DNA of 43,006 bases. Source: DASXRA01 sp036506155 (GTDB taxonomy: Bacteria > Actinomycetota > Actinomycetes > Mycobacteriales > Jatrophihabitantaceae). A program made the position numbers and the translations under genes. Below the pieces are notes generated by a model that saw only the letters and a program-made list of their open reading frames with translations, made no database searches and was not told where the DNA came from. Each line of letters begins with the position of its first letter. Position 1 is the stretch's first letter. The DNA is taken from positions 1-43,006 of the forward strand of contig DASXSF010000045.1 of assembly GCA_036506155.1 (NCBI GenBank), written 5' to 3'. Positions 7,046 through 16,311 of this stretch are shown piece after piece.

Positions 7046-8245
7046 ATGACTACTGTACTTCCTGACCGCACCGGCCACTTCGGCCGATACGGCGGCCGCT
7101 TCGTGCCGGAGGCACTTGTCGCCGCCCTCGACGAGCTCACCGCCGCATTCGAGGCGGCACAGGCCGACCCGGCGTTCCGCGCCGAGCTCACCGTGCTGCT
7201 GCGCGACTACACGGGCCGGCCCTCACCACTGACCGAGGCGCCGCGCTTCGCCGAGCACGCCGGCGGCGCGCGCATCCTGCTCAAGCGTGAAGACCTCAAC
7301 CACACCGGGTCGCACAAGATCAACAACGTGCTCGGCCAGGCGCTTCTGAGCAAGCGGATCGGCAAGCCTCGGGTGATCGCCGAGACCGGGGCCGGCCAGC
7401 ACGGTGTCGCTACCGCGACGGCCGCCGCACTGATGGGCCTCGACTGCACGGTCTACATGGGTGAGGAGGACACCCGGCGCCAGGCACTGAACGTCGCGCG
7501 GATGCGCCTGCTCGGCGCAGAGGTCATCCCAGTCACCACCGGCTCGCGCACCCTCAAGGATGCGATCAACGAGGCGATGCGTGACTGGGTCACCAATGTC
7601 GCCACCACGAATTACGTGTTCGGCACGGTGGCCGGGCCGCATCCGTTCCCCGCGATGGTGCGCGAACTGCAGCGAGTGATCGGCGACGAGGCACGCGCCC
7701 AGACGCTCGATCGCGTGGGCCGACTGCCTGACGCCGTGGCCGCCTGTGTGGGCGGCGGATCGAACGCGATCGGCATCTTCACCGCGTTTCTGAGCGATCC
7801 GGGCGTACGCCTGATCGGCTACGAGGCCGGAGGCGACGGCGTGGAGACCGGCCGGCACGCCGCGACGATCACCGGGGGAGCTCCGGGCGTGCTGCATGGC
7901 GCGCGCTCGTATCTGCTCCAGGACGCCAACGGTCAGACCATCGAGTCGCATTCGATCTCGGCCGGGCTGGACTATCCGGGAGTCGGCCCCGAGCACGCGT
8001 ACCTGCATGACATCGGCCGGGCCGAGTACTACCCGATCACCGATGTCGAGGCGATGGATGCTTTCGCGTTGCTGTGCCGCACCGAGGGCATCATCCCGGC
8101 GATCGAGTCGGCGCACGCGCTGGCCGGGGTGCGCACGCTCGGCCGGGAGCTGGGGCCGGACGCCGTCATCCTGGTGAACCTCTCGGGGCGCGGCGACAAG
8201 GATGTCGAGACGGCGTCGCAGTACTTCAAGCTGGCGGCGTCGTGA
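7046..8245 (+). CDS. trpB: Tryptophan synthase beta chain
   Basis: PLP enzyme that condenses indole with serine to make tryptophan, working as the alpha2-beta2 complex with TrpA. The 399 residues are the usual length. The PLP lysine is K91 in HTGSHKINN. Other marks are AETGAGQHGVATATAAA (with the catalytic Glu), the phosphate-binding GGGSNAIG, and the C-terminal LVNLSGRGDKD. The ATG at 7046 has GGAG 6-9 nt upstream. The stop overlaps the trpA GTG by 4 bp, so the two are translationally coupled. The gene is separated from trpC by about 4.2 kb of unrelated genes and has its own candidate leader and promoter. Confidence 0.98.
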   Translation: MTTVLPDRTGHFGRYGGRFVPEALVAALDELTAAFEAAQADPAFRAELTVLLRDYTGRPSPLTEAPRFAEHAGGARILLKREDLNHTGSHKINNVLGQALLSKRIGKPRVIAETGAGQHGVATATAAALMGLDCTVYMGEEDTRRQALNVARMRLLGAEVIPVTTGSRTLKDAINEAMRDWVTNVATTNYVFGTVAGPHPFPAMVRELQRVIGDEARAQTLDRVGRLPDAVAACVGGGSNAIGIFTAFLSDPGVRLIGYEAGGDGVETGRHAATITGGAPGVLHGARSYLLQDANGQTIESHSISAGLDYPGVGPEHAYLHDIGRAEYYPITDVEAMDAFALLCRTEGIIPAIESAHALAGVRTLGRELGPDAVILVNLSGRGDKDVETASQYFKLAAS

Positions 8246-9039
8246 CAACGCTGAGCGACAAGCTGGCCAAGTCGCGCGCCGACGGCCGAGCAGCGCTGAT
8301 CGGCTACCTCCCGGTCGGCTTCCCTGACGTCGACGCCTCGATCAAGGCGATGCGTGCGCTCGTGGACGGCGGCGCCGACGTCATAGAGGTAGGCGTGCCG
8401 TATAGCGACCCGGTGATGGACGGTCCGGTCATCCAGAAGGCGGCTGACGTTGCCGTACGCCTGGGTACGGGCCTGGACGATGCGCTGCGGGCGGTGGCGG
8501 CTGTTGCCGAAGCCGGCGCGGCGGCAGTGGTCATGTCCTACTGGAATCCGATCGAGCACTATGGCGTCGAGCGGTTCGCCGCAGCCCTCGCAGCGGCTGG
8601 GGGATCGGGCGCGATCACGCCGGACCTGGTTCCCGACGAGGCGGCGTCCTGGCTCGCGGCCACCGATCAGCATGCGCTTGATCGCGTCTTCCTCGTGGCG
8701 CCGTCCTCGACCGACGCCCGGATCGCGTCGACGGTTGCCGCGTGCCGTGGCTTCGTATATGCCGCGTCGACCATGGGCGTGACCGGCACTCGCGACCAGG
8801 TCGGCGAGGCCGCCCAGCTGCTGGTCGCCCGGGTCCGCGCCGCGGCGCCGGACTTCCCGGTCTGCGTCGGGCTGGGCGTGTCCAACGGTGAGCAGGCGGC
8901 GCAGGTGGCGAGATTCGCCGATGGGGTGATCGTCGGCTCGGCGTTTGTGCGACGGCTAGTGGATCAGCCCGACGCCGCCGGGGTGAGCGCCGTGCGCGAG
9001 CTCGCAACCGAACTCGCGGACGGCGTGCGGCGCCGGTGA
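8242..9039 (+). CDS. trpA: Tryptophan synthase alpha chain
   Basis: Cleaves indole-3-glycerol phosphate to indole and glyceraldehyde 3-phosphate and channels indole to TrpB. The 265-residue TIM barrel carries both catalytic acids at the classical positions, E49 in VIEVGVPYSDP and D60 in VMDGPVIQ. Also visible are YWNPIEHYGVERF, VYAASTMGVTGTR and VCVGLGVSN. The GTG start overlaps the trpB stop (GTGA). The following 70 nt carry only the lgt promoter. Confidence 0.97.
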   Translation: MTTLSDKLAKSRADGRAALIGYLPVGFPDVDASIKAMRALVDGGADVIEVGVPYSDPVMDGPVIQKAADVAVRLGTGLDDALRAVAAVAEAGAAAVVMSYWNPIEHYGVERFAAALAAAGGSGAITPDLVPDEAASWLAATDQHALDRVFLVAPSSTDARIASTVAACRGFVYAASTMGVTGTRDQVGEAAQLLVARVRAAAPDFPVCVGLGVSNGEQAAQVARFADGVIVGSAFVRRLVDQPDAAGVSAVRELATELADGVRRR

Positions 9040-9097
9040 CGGCGCCTCGGGGAACGCGTGTGTCTGTGCCACGCGTCCGCCGCTGGTGCCAACCGTC

Positions 9098-9103
9098 TAC
9101 GGT
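9098..9103 (+). promoter_or_regulatory. Candidate leaderless -10 box for lgt
   Basis: TACGGT fits TANNNT and ends 6 nt before the GTG at 9110. This supports that start over the in-frame GTG at 9086, which would lie upstream of the transcript. Confidence 0.45.
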
Positions 9104-9109
9104 TGCTGC

Positions 9110-10021
9110 GTGCACACGTTGGCTGCGATCCCCAGCCCGACCCGCGCGGTCTGGCACCTCGGACCGATCCCGATCCGGGCCTACGCGCTGTGCATCGTCG
9201 CGGGCATCTTTGTCGCGCTCGCCATCACGTCGCGCCGGTGGCGGGCCCGCGGTGGCGATCGGGACGACATCTGGGACGTGGCGTTCTGGGCCATCGTCCT
9301 GGGCATCATCGGGGGGCGTCTCTACCACGTCGCCACCGACTACGAGAAGTACTTCGGCAAGGGCAAGCATCCGCTGGACGCGTTCAAGATCTGGGACGGT
9401 GGCCTCGGCATCTGGGGTGCGATCGCGCTAGGCCTACTTGGGGCGTGGATCGGCTGTCACCGCAAGGGCATTCGGCTCACCGCCTTCGCCGACGCCGCGG
9501 CGCCGGGCATCGCCGCCGCGCAGGCGATCGGGCGGTGGGGCAACTGGTTCAACAACGAGCTCTACGGCCGGCCGACCGATTTGCCGTGGCGGTTGGCGAT
9601 CCATGACATCGACGTGACGACCGGGCGGGCCCAGCCTTGCGGGTTCGGCAACGTCGGTCAGATGATCTGCGGCTACTACCACCCGACATTCCTGTACGAG
9701 TCGTTGTGGGATCTGGGGCTGGCGTTCTTCCTGGTTTGGGCCGCGCGCAGGTGGCGGCTCGGCCGGGGCAACACGTTCGCGTTGTACGCCATGGGCTACA
9801 CGGTGGGGCGGTCGTGGATCGAGGCGATGCGCAGCGACTTTGCCCATCACTTCCTGGGGCTACGCCTCAACGACTGGACCTCGATCATCGTCTTCGTCGG
9901 CGCGCTGATTTGGTTCCTGCGGCACCGCAACGTGTTCGACGAGTCGCCCTACACGACGGCGCGCGAGGCGGAGCCCGCCGAGGATGCGGACGCGGTCAAG
10001 ACGCCGGAGGCCAGTGACTAA
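9110..10021 (+). CDS. lgt: Prolipoprotein diacylglyceryl transferase
   Basis: Membrane enzyme that transfers diacylglycerol from phosphatidylglycerol to the lipobox cysteine of preprolipoproteins, the first step of lipoprotein maturation. The 303 residues show the family landmarks: IPIRAYALCIVAG in the first membrane segment, GGRLYHVATDY, and the signature GRWGNWFNNELYGRPTDLPW (about residues 142-161). PTFLYESLWDLGL and TVGRSWIEAMR follow. About seven membrane segments are expected. The C-terminal tail is acidic and charged. In actinobacteria lgt commonly follows trpA, as here. The end overlaps the next gene by 8 bp. Confidence 0.95.
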   Translation: MHTLAAIPSPTRAVWHLGPIPIRAYALCIVAGIFVALAITSRRWRARGGDRDDIWDVAFWAIVLGIIGGRLYHVATDYEKYFGKGKHPLDAFKIWDGGLGIWGAIALGLLGAWIGCHRKGIRLTAFADAAAPGIAAAQAIGRWGNWFNNELYGRPTDLPWRLAIHDIDVTTGRAQPCGFGNVGQMICGYYHPTFLYESLWDLGLAFFLVWAARRWRLGRGNTFALYAMGYTVGRSWIEAMRSDFAHHFLGLRLNDWTSIIVFVGALIWFLRHRNVFDESPYTTAREAEPAEDADAVKTPEASD

Positions 10022-10730
10022 CGAGAGGCAGGTCGAGGTCCACCACCAGCATCGGGATGTCACTGGTGGATGGTTGCGGCCGACCGTGTTCGGGATGATG
10101 GACGGTCTCGTCTCGAACTTCGCGTTGATCGCCGGTGTCGCCGGTGCCAGCTCGAGTGGGAGCCGGCACGCGGTCACGCTGGCCGGATTGGCCGGCCTGG
10201 TAGGCGGCGCGTTTTCGATGGCCACCGGCGAATACGTGTCCGTCCAGAGCCAGAACGAGTCGGCACGCGCCGAGATCGAGGTCGAGCGGAGGGAGCTGCG
10301 GCGCAACTCGGCAGCCGAGCAGGCCGAGCTCGCGCAGATGTACGTCCAGCGAGGCGTCGACTCCGACCTCGCCGAACGGGTGGCGGCGCAGCTGTCCCGT
10401 GATCCCGACCAGGCCCTCGACATCCACGTGCGCGAGGAGCTGGGCGTGAGCCCGCACGCCTTGCCGAGCCCATGGATCGCCGCGGGTTCGTCGCTGATGT
10501 CGTTCTCGGTCGGCGCGCTGATCCCGTTACTGCCGTACGCGTTCGGTGCGACCGTGCTGTGGGTGTCGGCGATCGTGTCCATCGTCGCCCTGTTCGTGGC
10601 CGGTGCGGTCACCGCCCAGTTCACGTCGCGCAGCTGGCTGTTCTCCGCGACCCGGCAGGTGGTGCTCGGCGGGCTCGCGGCTGCGGTGACCTACGGCGTC
10701 GGCCAGGCGTTCGGCGCCGTCACCGGCTAG
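10014..10730 (+). CDS. VIT1/CCC1-family transporter
   Basis: Membrane protein of 238 residues of the family that includes the yeast vacuolar Ca/Mn/Fe transporter CCC1 and plant VIT1. The first membrane segment carries the signature FGMMDGLVSNFALIAGVAG (about residues 24-42). A second segment reads GLVGGAFSMATGEYVSVQSQ. A long Glu/Arg-rich cytosolic stretch (about 80-150) corresponds to the metal-binding helices of the family, and three hydrophobic segments close the protein. Iron or manganese export is the family expectation; substrate and direction are not shown by sequence. The GTG start lies inside the end of lgt, suggesting coupling. The stop is followed by the acyl-CoA dehydrogenase control region. 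Confidence 0.88.
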   Translation: MTNERQVEVHHQHRDVTGGWLRPTVFGMMDGLVSNFALIAGVAGASSSGSRHAVTLAGLAGLVGGAFSMATGEYVSVQSQNESARAEIEVERRELRRNSAAEQAELAQMYVQRGVDSDLAERVAAQLSRDPDQALDIHVREELGVSPHALPSPWIAAGSSLMSFSVGALIPLLPYAFGATVLWVSAIVSIVALFVAGAVTAQFTSRSWLFSATRQVVLGGLAAAVTYGVGQAFGAVTG

Positions 10731-10756
10731 CGAGCGGGCTCCGCCAGCCGCTTGTC

Positions 10757-10774
10757 AGACCGACCGGTCGGTCT
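10757..10774. promoter_or_regulatory. 18-bp palindromic TetR-type operator
   Basis: AGACCGACCGGTCGGTCT is a perfect palindrome with 9-bp arms, the size and symmetry expected for a TetR-family dimer (or pair of dimers). It directly abuts the TAGAGT -10 box at 10775, so a bound repressor would block RNA polymerase. The likely ligand is the TetR protein encoded at 12057-12653 in the same unit (inference). A partial copy, GGTCGGTCGG, lies in front of the SDR gene at 12668. Confidence 0.7.
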
Positions 10775-10780
10775 TAGAGT
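10775..10780 (+). promoter_or_regulatory. -10 box for the acyl-CoA dehydrogenase unit
   Basis: TAGAGT fits TANNNT and lies immediately next to the palindromic operator. Transcription would start near 10787, giving a leader of about 50 nt with the AGGAGG Shine-Dalgarno at 10820-10825. Confidence 0.5.
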
Positions 10781-10836
10781 CTGGGTCCGTACCCCAGCCC
10801 GCCGCGATGCGCGGGAGTCAGGAGGCACGCGCCCCG

Positions 10837-12060
10837 ATGGACTTCTCGCAGAGCGACAGGTCGGGAAACCTCCAGGCCTCCGTGCAGCGGTTCATGGACG
10901 AGCATGTCTACCCGGCCGAGCCGGTCTTCGAGGCTCAGGCGGCGGAGCTGCGGGTCGCCGGCACACCGTTTCGCACGCCGGATGTGATCGTCACGTTGCG
11001 CGGCGAAGCCCGGGCCCGCGGACTGTGGAACCTGTTCCTGCCAGACGGGCGCTTCGGCGCCGGACTGTCGGTGCTGGACTATGCGCCTATCGCCGAGCTC
11101 TCGGGACGCTCGCCGGGGATCGCGCCGGAAGCGATGAACTGCTCGGCGCCGGATACCGGAAACATGGAGTTGCTCGCCATGTTCGGCACCGATGAACAGC
11201 ACGAGCAGTGGCTGCGTCCCCTGCTCGACGCCCGCATCCGATCCTGCTTTTCCATGTCCGAGCCGGATGTCGCTTCGTCTGACGCCACCAATATCGCGAC
11301 GCGCATTGAACGCGACGGCACTGACTACGTGATCACCGGGCGCAAATGGTGGTCGACCGGGGCGCTGCGGCCCGAGTGCGAGGTCGCGATCGTCATGGCG
11401 GTGATACATCCCGACGCACCGCGGCACGAGCGGCACTCGATGGTGTTGGTGCCGCTGCGCAGCCGTGGGGTCACGGTGCGCCGCTCGACGTCCGTCTTCG
11501 GCTACGACGACGGCCCGCACGGCGGGCACGGTGAGATCGACTTCGACCACGTGCGTGTACCGGTAACCAACCTGCTCGGGCCGCCGGGTGGCGGCTTCAT
11601 GATGGCCCAGGCGCGTCTCGGGCCCGGACGCATCCACCACTGCATGCGCAGCCTCGGCATGGCGGAGCGGGCGCTGTCGTTGATGGTCGCGCGGGCGATG
11701 TCGCGGAGCACGTTCGGCATGCCGCTGGCCCGGCAGGGCGTGATCCGCGAATGGATCGCCGAGTCACGGCTGGCCATCGACCAGGCGCGGCTGCTCGTGC
11801 TCAAGACCGCCTGGCTGATCGACACGGTTGGGGTCGAGGGGGCGCGCACCGAGATCGCGGCGATCAAGGTGGTCGCGCCGCGGGCGGCGTCCTACGTTCT
11901 CGACCGGGCGATCCAGACATTCGGCGCCGCCGGGGTGTCGGGTGACACGCCACTCGCAGCCGCGTGGGCCCAGTTGCGCGCCCTGCACCTGGCCGACGGT
12001 CCGGACGAGGTGCACCTGCGCTCTATCGCCCGCCAAGAGATCAAGGCGGCGCTGCGGTGA
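10837..12060 (+). CDS. Acyl-CoA dehydrogenase family protein (ACAD10/11-like)
   Basis: FAD flavoprotein of 407 residues that introduces an alpha-beta double bond into an acyl-CoA. The three-domain fold is recognisable: an N-terminal helical domain, the middle strand domain with CFSMSEPDVASSDATN and GRKWWSTGA, and a C-terminal helical domain with RSTFGMPLARQGVIREWIAE and QTFGAAGVSGDTPLA. GPDEVHLRSIARQEI near the end matches the ACAD10/11 group. Substrate length is unknown. The ATG at 10837 is preferred over the ATG at 10807 because AGGAGG lies 11 nt before it. The stop overlaps the TetR GTG by 4 bp, and expression is probably controlled by that regulator through the palindrome upstream. Confidence 0.92.
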   Translation: MDFSQSDRSGNLQASVQRFMDEHVYPAEPVFEAQAAELRVAGTPFRTPDVIVTLRGEARARGLWNLFLPDGRFGAGLSVLDYAPIAELSGRSPGIAPEAMNCSAPDTGNMELLAMFGTDEQHEQWLRPLLDARIRSCFSMSEPDVASSDATNIATRIERDGTDYVITGRKWWSTGALRPECEVAIVMAVIHPDAPRHERHSMVLVPLRSRGVTVRRSTSVFGYDDGPHGGHGEIDFDHVRVPVTNLLGPPGGGFMMAQARLGPGRIHHCMRSLGMAERALSLMVARAMSRSTFGMPLARQGVIREWIAESRLAIDQARLLVLKTAWLIDTVGVEGARTEIAAIKVVAPRAASYVLDRAIQTFGAAGVSGDTPLAAAWAQLRALHLADGPDEVHLRSIARQEIKAALR

Positions 12061-12653
12061 CCGCGGCCGACACCGCGGTGCGGCGCCGCATTCTGGCCGC
12101 AGCCGTCGACTTGTTCGCCGAACACGGCTATGACGCGACCAGCGTGTCGCAGGTCATCAACCGCGCTGGGGTTGCCAAGGGCGGCTTCTACCACCACTTC
12201 GCGAGCAAGGACGACCTGCTGTACGCCGTGTACGGGGATCTGATCGACCGCCAGCTCGAGGGCATGGAGCGCATCCTGGCGCAGCGCATGCCGCCCGCGC
12301 AGACACTGCGTGCGCTGATCATGGACCTTGTCGACACGACGGCGGGAAGCGCCCGCGAGGCGCTGGTGTTCTCGCGCGAGCTGTCCCAGCTCGGGAACCG
12401 GCGGATCGTGCAGATGCGCAGCAAGCGGCGCCGCTACCAGAACGCGGTGATCAAGCTGGTGGACGATGCGCAGGGGCGCGGGCAGTTCAGCTCGGTGGCC
12501 TCACCGGAGACGGTCGCGTTCACGATCTTCGGCGTGGTCAACGAGATGCCGCGGTGGTATCGACCGGCCGGACGGGTGCGGCCCGAGCAGATCGGCACCG
12601 AGATCGCCGACCTGGTGCTGGCCGGGCTGTCCACCGGCCAGGCCGGCGACTGA
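12057..12653 (+). CDS. TetR/AcrR family transcriptional regulator
   Basis: A 198-residue repressor-type protein. The N-terminal HTH is typical: RRRILAAAVDLFAEHGYDAT, SVSQVINRAGVAKGGFYHHF, ASKDDLLYAVY (residues 9-60). The C-terminal ligand-binding domain (about 65-195) is all helical, with the segment VFSRELSQLGNRRIVQMRSK. The GTG start overlaps the acyl-CoA dehydrogenase stop (GTGA), so the two are co-translated. Membership in the same unit as a palindrome-controlled acyl-CoA dehydrogenase suggests autoregulation with an acyl-CoA or related ligand (inference). Confidence 0.93.
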   Translation: MTAADTAVRRRILAAAVDLFAEHGYDATSVSQVINRAGVAKGGFYHHFASKDDLLYAVYGDLIDRQLEGMERILAQRMPPAQTLRALIMDLVDTTAGSAREALVFSRELSQLGNRRIVQMRSKRRRYQNAVIKLVDDAQGRGQFSSVASPETVAFTIFGVVNEMPRWYRPAGRVRPEQIGTEIADLVLAGLSTGQAGD

Positions 12654-12667
12654 CGCGGTCAGCGGCT

Positions 12668-12698
12668 GGTCGGTCGGCGGCATCGGTCTGGGTAGTGT
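12668..12698 (+). promoter_or_regulatory. Operator half-site and leaderless promoter of the SDR gene
   Basis: GGTCGGTCGG (12668-12677) repeats one arm of the palindrome at 10757-10774 and covers the position where a -35 would lie. TAGTGT (12693-12698) is a TANNNT -10 box that ends 6 nt before the ATG at 12705, so the mRNA is probably leaderless. The shared half-site suggests the SDR gene belongs to the same regulon. Confidence 0.45.
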
Positions 12699-12704
12699 TC
12701 CCGC

Positions 12705-13454
12705 ATGCCAGGTGTTCAGGACCGGGTCGCGCTGGTGACGGGCGGCGCGCAGGGAATCGGCGCCGAGGTGGCCCGGCGGTTCGCGGCCGGTGGTGCGCGG
12801 GTGGCCGTCCTTGATCTTGACGACGCGGGTGCCCGTACGGTCGCGGAGGAGTTCGGCGGGCTCGGGGTCGGTGCGGATGTGTCGCAGCGCGATCAGGTGC
12901 AGGCGGCCGTCGACCGAGTCGTGGCCGAGTTCGGAGGGCTGCACATCCTGGTGAACAACGCCGGCGTCATCCGGGACAATCTGCTGTTCAAGATGACCGA
13001 CGACGACTGGACGACAGTCATGGGCGTGCACCTTCGGGGTGCGTTCATCGCCAGCCAGATCGCGCAGCGGCACATGGTGCAGGCGCGGTACGGGCGGATC
13101 ATCTCGATGTCGTCGACCTCAGCGCTGGGCAATCGCGGGCAGGCGAATTACTCGACGGCGAAAGCTGGGCTGCAAGGATTCACCAAGACGCTGGCCATAG
13201 AGCTGGGTCCGTTCGGCGTCACCGCGAACGCGGTAGCCCCGGGCTTCGTCGAGACCGCGATGACGGTGGCCACCGCCGAGCGGATGGGCACCACGATCGA
13301 GGCCATGCGCAATGCGGCCGCGCAGGCGGCACCGGTGCGTCGTGGCGGCGTGCCGGCCGACATCGCCAACGCCGTGGCGTTCTTCGCGGCCGAGGAGTCC
13401 GGCTACGTCACCGGGCAGGTGCTCTACGTCGACGGCGGCCGCGGCCTGCACTGA
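12705..13454 (+). CDS. Short-chain dehydrogenase/reductase, FabG-like
   Basis: NAD(P)-dependent oxidoreductase of 249 residues with a Rossmann fold. The cofactor motif is TGGAQGIG (residues 13-20), followed by NNAGV (about 85), the catalytic Ser in SMSSTSALG, and YSTAKAG with the Tyr-x-x-x-Lys pair. The C-terminal end has the usual YVTGQVLYVDGGRGLH. An acidic residue after strand 2 (DLDD) favours NAD(H). The family includes 3-oxoacyl-ACP reductases and 3-hydroxyacyl-CoA dehydrogenases. With the acyl-CoA dehydrogenase upstream, a beta-oxidation-like step is plausible, but no enoyl-CoA hydratase or thiolase is nearby. Confidence 0.92.
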   Translation: MPGVQDRVALVTGGAQGIGAEVARRFAAGGARVAVLDLDDAGARTVAEEFGGLGVGADVSQRDQVQAAVDRVVAEFGGLHILVNNAGVIRDNLLFKMTDDDWTTVMGVHLRGAFIASQIAQRHMVQARYGRIISMSSTSALGNRGQANYSTAKAGLQGFTKTLAIELGPFGVTANAVAPGFVETAMTVATAERMGTTIEAMRNAAAQAAPVRRGGVPADIANAVAFFAAEESGYVTGQVLYVDGGRGLH

Positions 13455-13512
13455 GCGCTCGCTGGCGGACGCCCTGTGCCTGCTCGCGCGGCACGAGTGA
13501 GCTCTCGGCACG

Positions 13513-13518
13513 TACTCT
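13513..13518 (+). promoter_or_regulatory. Candidate leaderless -10 box for ffh
   Basis: TACTCT fits TANNNT and ends 7 nt before the GTG at 13526, placing the transcription start at the start codon. No Shine-Dalgarno precedes the gene. Confidence 0.55.
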
Positions 13519-13525
13519 GGGCGCC

Positions 13526-15034
<1,509 letters not shown>

Positions 15035-15138
15035 GCTGCGGCCCGGCAATCGCACCAGTCGCCGTCCCCCGGAGACGATCGCCCGCCTCCGTGCGGCCGT
15101 TCCCGGCGTCGTCGAGCCTCCGACCGAAGGGACCGCTC

Positions 15139-16257
15139 ATGACCCGTCGTAGCCAACCCCCGTTCCGGGCCGATCACGTCGGCAGCCTGCTGCGCCCGCC
15201 CCCGCTCGTGCGGGCTCGCGCCGACCACGCCGCCGGCCGGATCAGCGCCGACCAGCTGCGTGCCGTAGAGGACGACGCCATCCGCGCCGCAGTGCGTATG
15301 CAGGAAGACATCGGCCTGCAAAGCGCCACCGACGGTGAGTTTCGCCGCACGTCATGGCACATGGACTTCATCTACCAGCTGCAGGGCGTACACCGCACCG
15401 ACGAACAGATTCTGGTGCATTTCCGAAATGCCTACGGGAACCTGGACTTCACCTCGGCGGCGCTGCGCATCGACGGCAAGATCGGCCTGGACGAGCCGAT
15501 CTTCGGGCCGGCGTTCTCGTTCCTGCGCGACACGGTCACGACTGCCGTGCCGAAGCTGACCATCCCGTCGCCGAGCATGGTCCACTACCGCGGCGGCCCG
15601 GCGGCGATCGACCGGTCCGTGTACCCGGACGACGAGCAGTTCTGGGCCGATCTGTCAGCGGCGTACGCCAAGCAGGTGGCCGGGATCGCTGCGCTCGGCT
15701 GTACTTACCTGCAGCTGGACGACACGAGCCTGGCCTATCTGAACGACCCCGCGCAGCGGGCCGAGCTCGCTGCCAAGGGTGGCGACCCCGAGCACCAACA
15801 CGAGCGCTACATCCGCCAGATCAACGCCGCCCTGGCCGACCGACCCGCCGGGCTACACGTCACCACGCACCTGTGCCGCGGCAACTACCGGTCGGCGTGG
15901 ACCGCCGAGGGTGGCTACGACTTCGTCGCCGAGGCACTGTTCGGCCGGCTCGAGGTCGACGGCTTCTTCCTGGAGTACGACGACCCCCGTTCCGGCGGGT
16001 TCGCGCCGCTGCGCTTCGTACCGCCCGGCAAGCAGGTGGTGCTGGGCCTGGTCACGACCAAGCGCCCCGAGCTGGAGTCCAAGGACGACCTGAAGCGGCG
16101 CATCGACGAGGCGAGCCGGTACGTGCCCATCGAGCAGTTGTGCCTGTCCGGACAGTGCGGCTTCTCATCCACCGTCGAGGGCAATGACCTCACCATCGAC
16201 GAGCAGATCGCCAAGCTCCGGCTGATCGTCGAGACCGCCGCCGAGGTGTGGGGTTAG
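15139..16257 (+). CDS. MetE-like methyltransferase (cobalamin-independent methionine synthase C-terminal family)
   Basis: A 372-residue single-domain protein related to the catalytic C-terminal half of MetE and to YxjG/YxjH of Bacillus. It has DHVGSLLRPPPL at the N-terminus, LQLDDTSLAYL in the middle, and likely zinc ligands in THLCRGNY and LSGQCGFSST, with LGLVTTKRPELES between them. MetE itself is about 750 residues, so this is not full MetE. Such stand-alone forms are thought to use other methyl donors or acceptors than 5-methyltetrahydrofolate-triglutamate, and the exact reaction here is unknown. The ATG at 15139 has AAGGGA about 7 nt upstream. The 104 nt after ffh show no gene. Confidence 0.88.
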   Translation: MTRRSQPPFRADHVGSLLRPPPLVRARADHAAGRISADQLRAVEDDAIRAAVRMQEDIGLQSATDGEFRRTSWHMDFIYQLQGVHRTDEQILVHFRNAYGNLDFTSAALRIDGKIGLDEPIFGPAFSFLRDTVTTAVPKLTIPSPSMVHYRGGPAAIDRSVYPDDEQFWADLSAAYAKQVAGIAALGCTYLQLDDTSLAYLNDPAQRAELAAKGGDPEHQHERYIRQINAALADRPAGLHVTTHLCRGNYRSAWTAEGGYDFVAEALFGRLEVDGFFLEYDDPRSGGFAPLRFVPPGKQVVLGLVTTKRPELESKDDLKRRIDEASRYVPIEQLCLSGQCGFSSTVEGNDLTIDEQIAKLRLIVETAAEVWG

Positions 16258-16273
16258 CGGCCTGGCCGTCGCC

Positions 16274-16279
16274 TAGGCT
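16274..16279 (+). promoter_or_regulatory. -10 box in front of the DUF853 pseudogene
   Basis: TAGGCT fits TANNNT and lies 38 nt before the ATG at 16312. GGGGAGG at 16299-16305 is a strong Shine-Dalgarno 6 nt before that ATG. Expression signals therefore look intact although the gene behind them is broken. Confidence 0.5.
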
Positions 16280-16311
16280 TCGGATGGCATGCCTTGATGG
16301 GGAGGCTACGT

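Noticed and set aside
13455..13525. Possible SRP RNA or tRNA next to ffh
   Set aside because: The 71-nt gap has no cloverleaf or SRP-RNA tetraloop helix, only the ffh promoter.
15139..16257. Full cobalamin-independent methionine synthase (metE)
   Set aside because: 372 residues is half of MetE; only the catalytic C-terminal-type domain is present.
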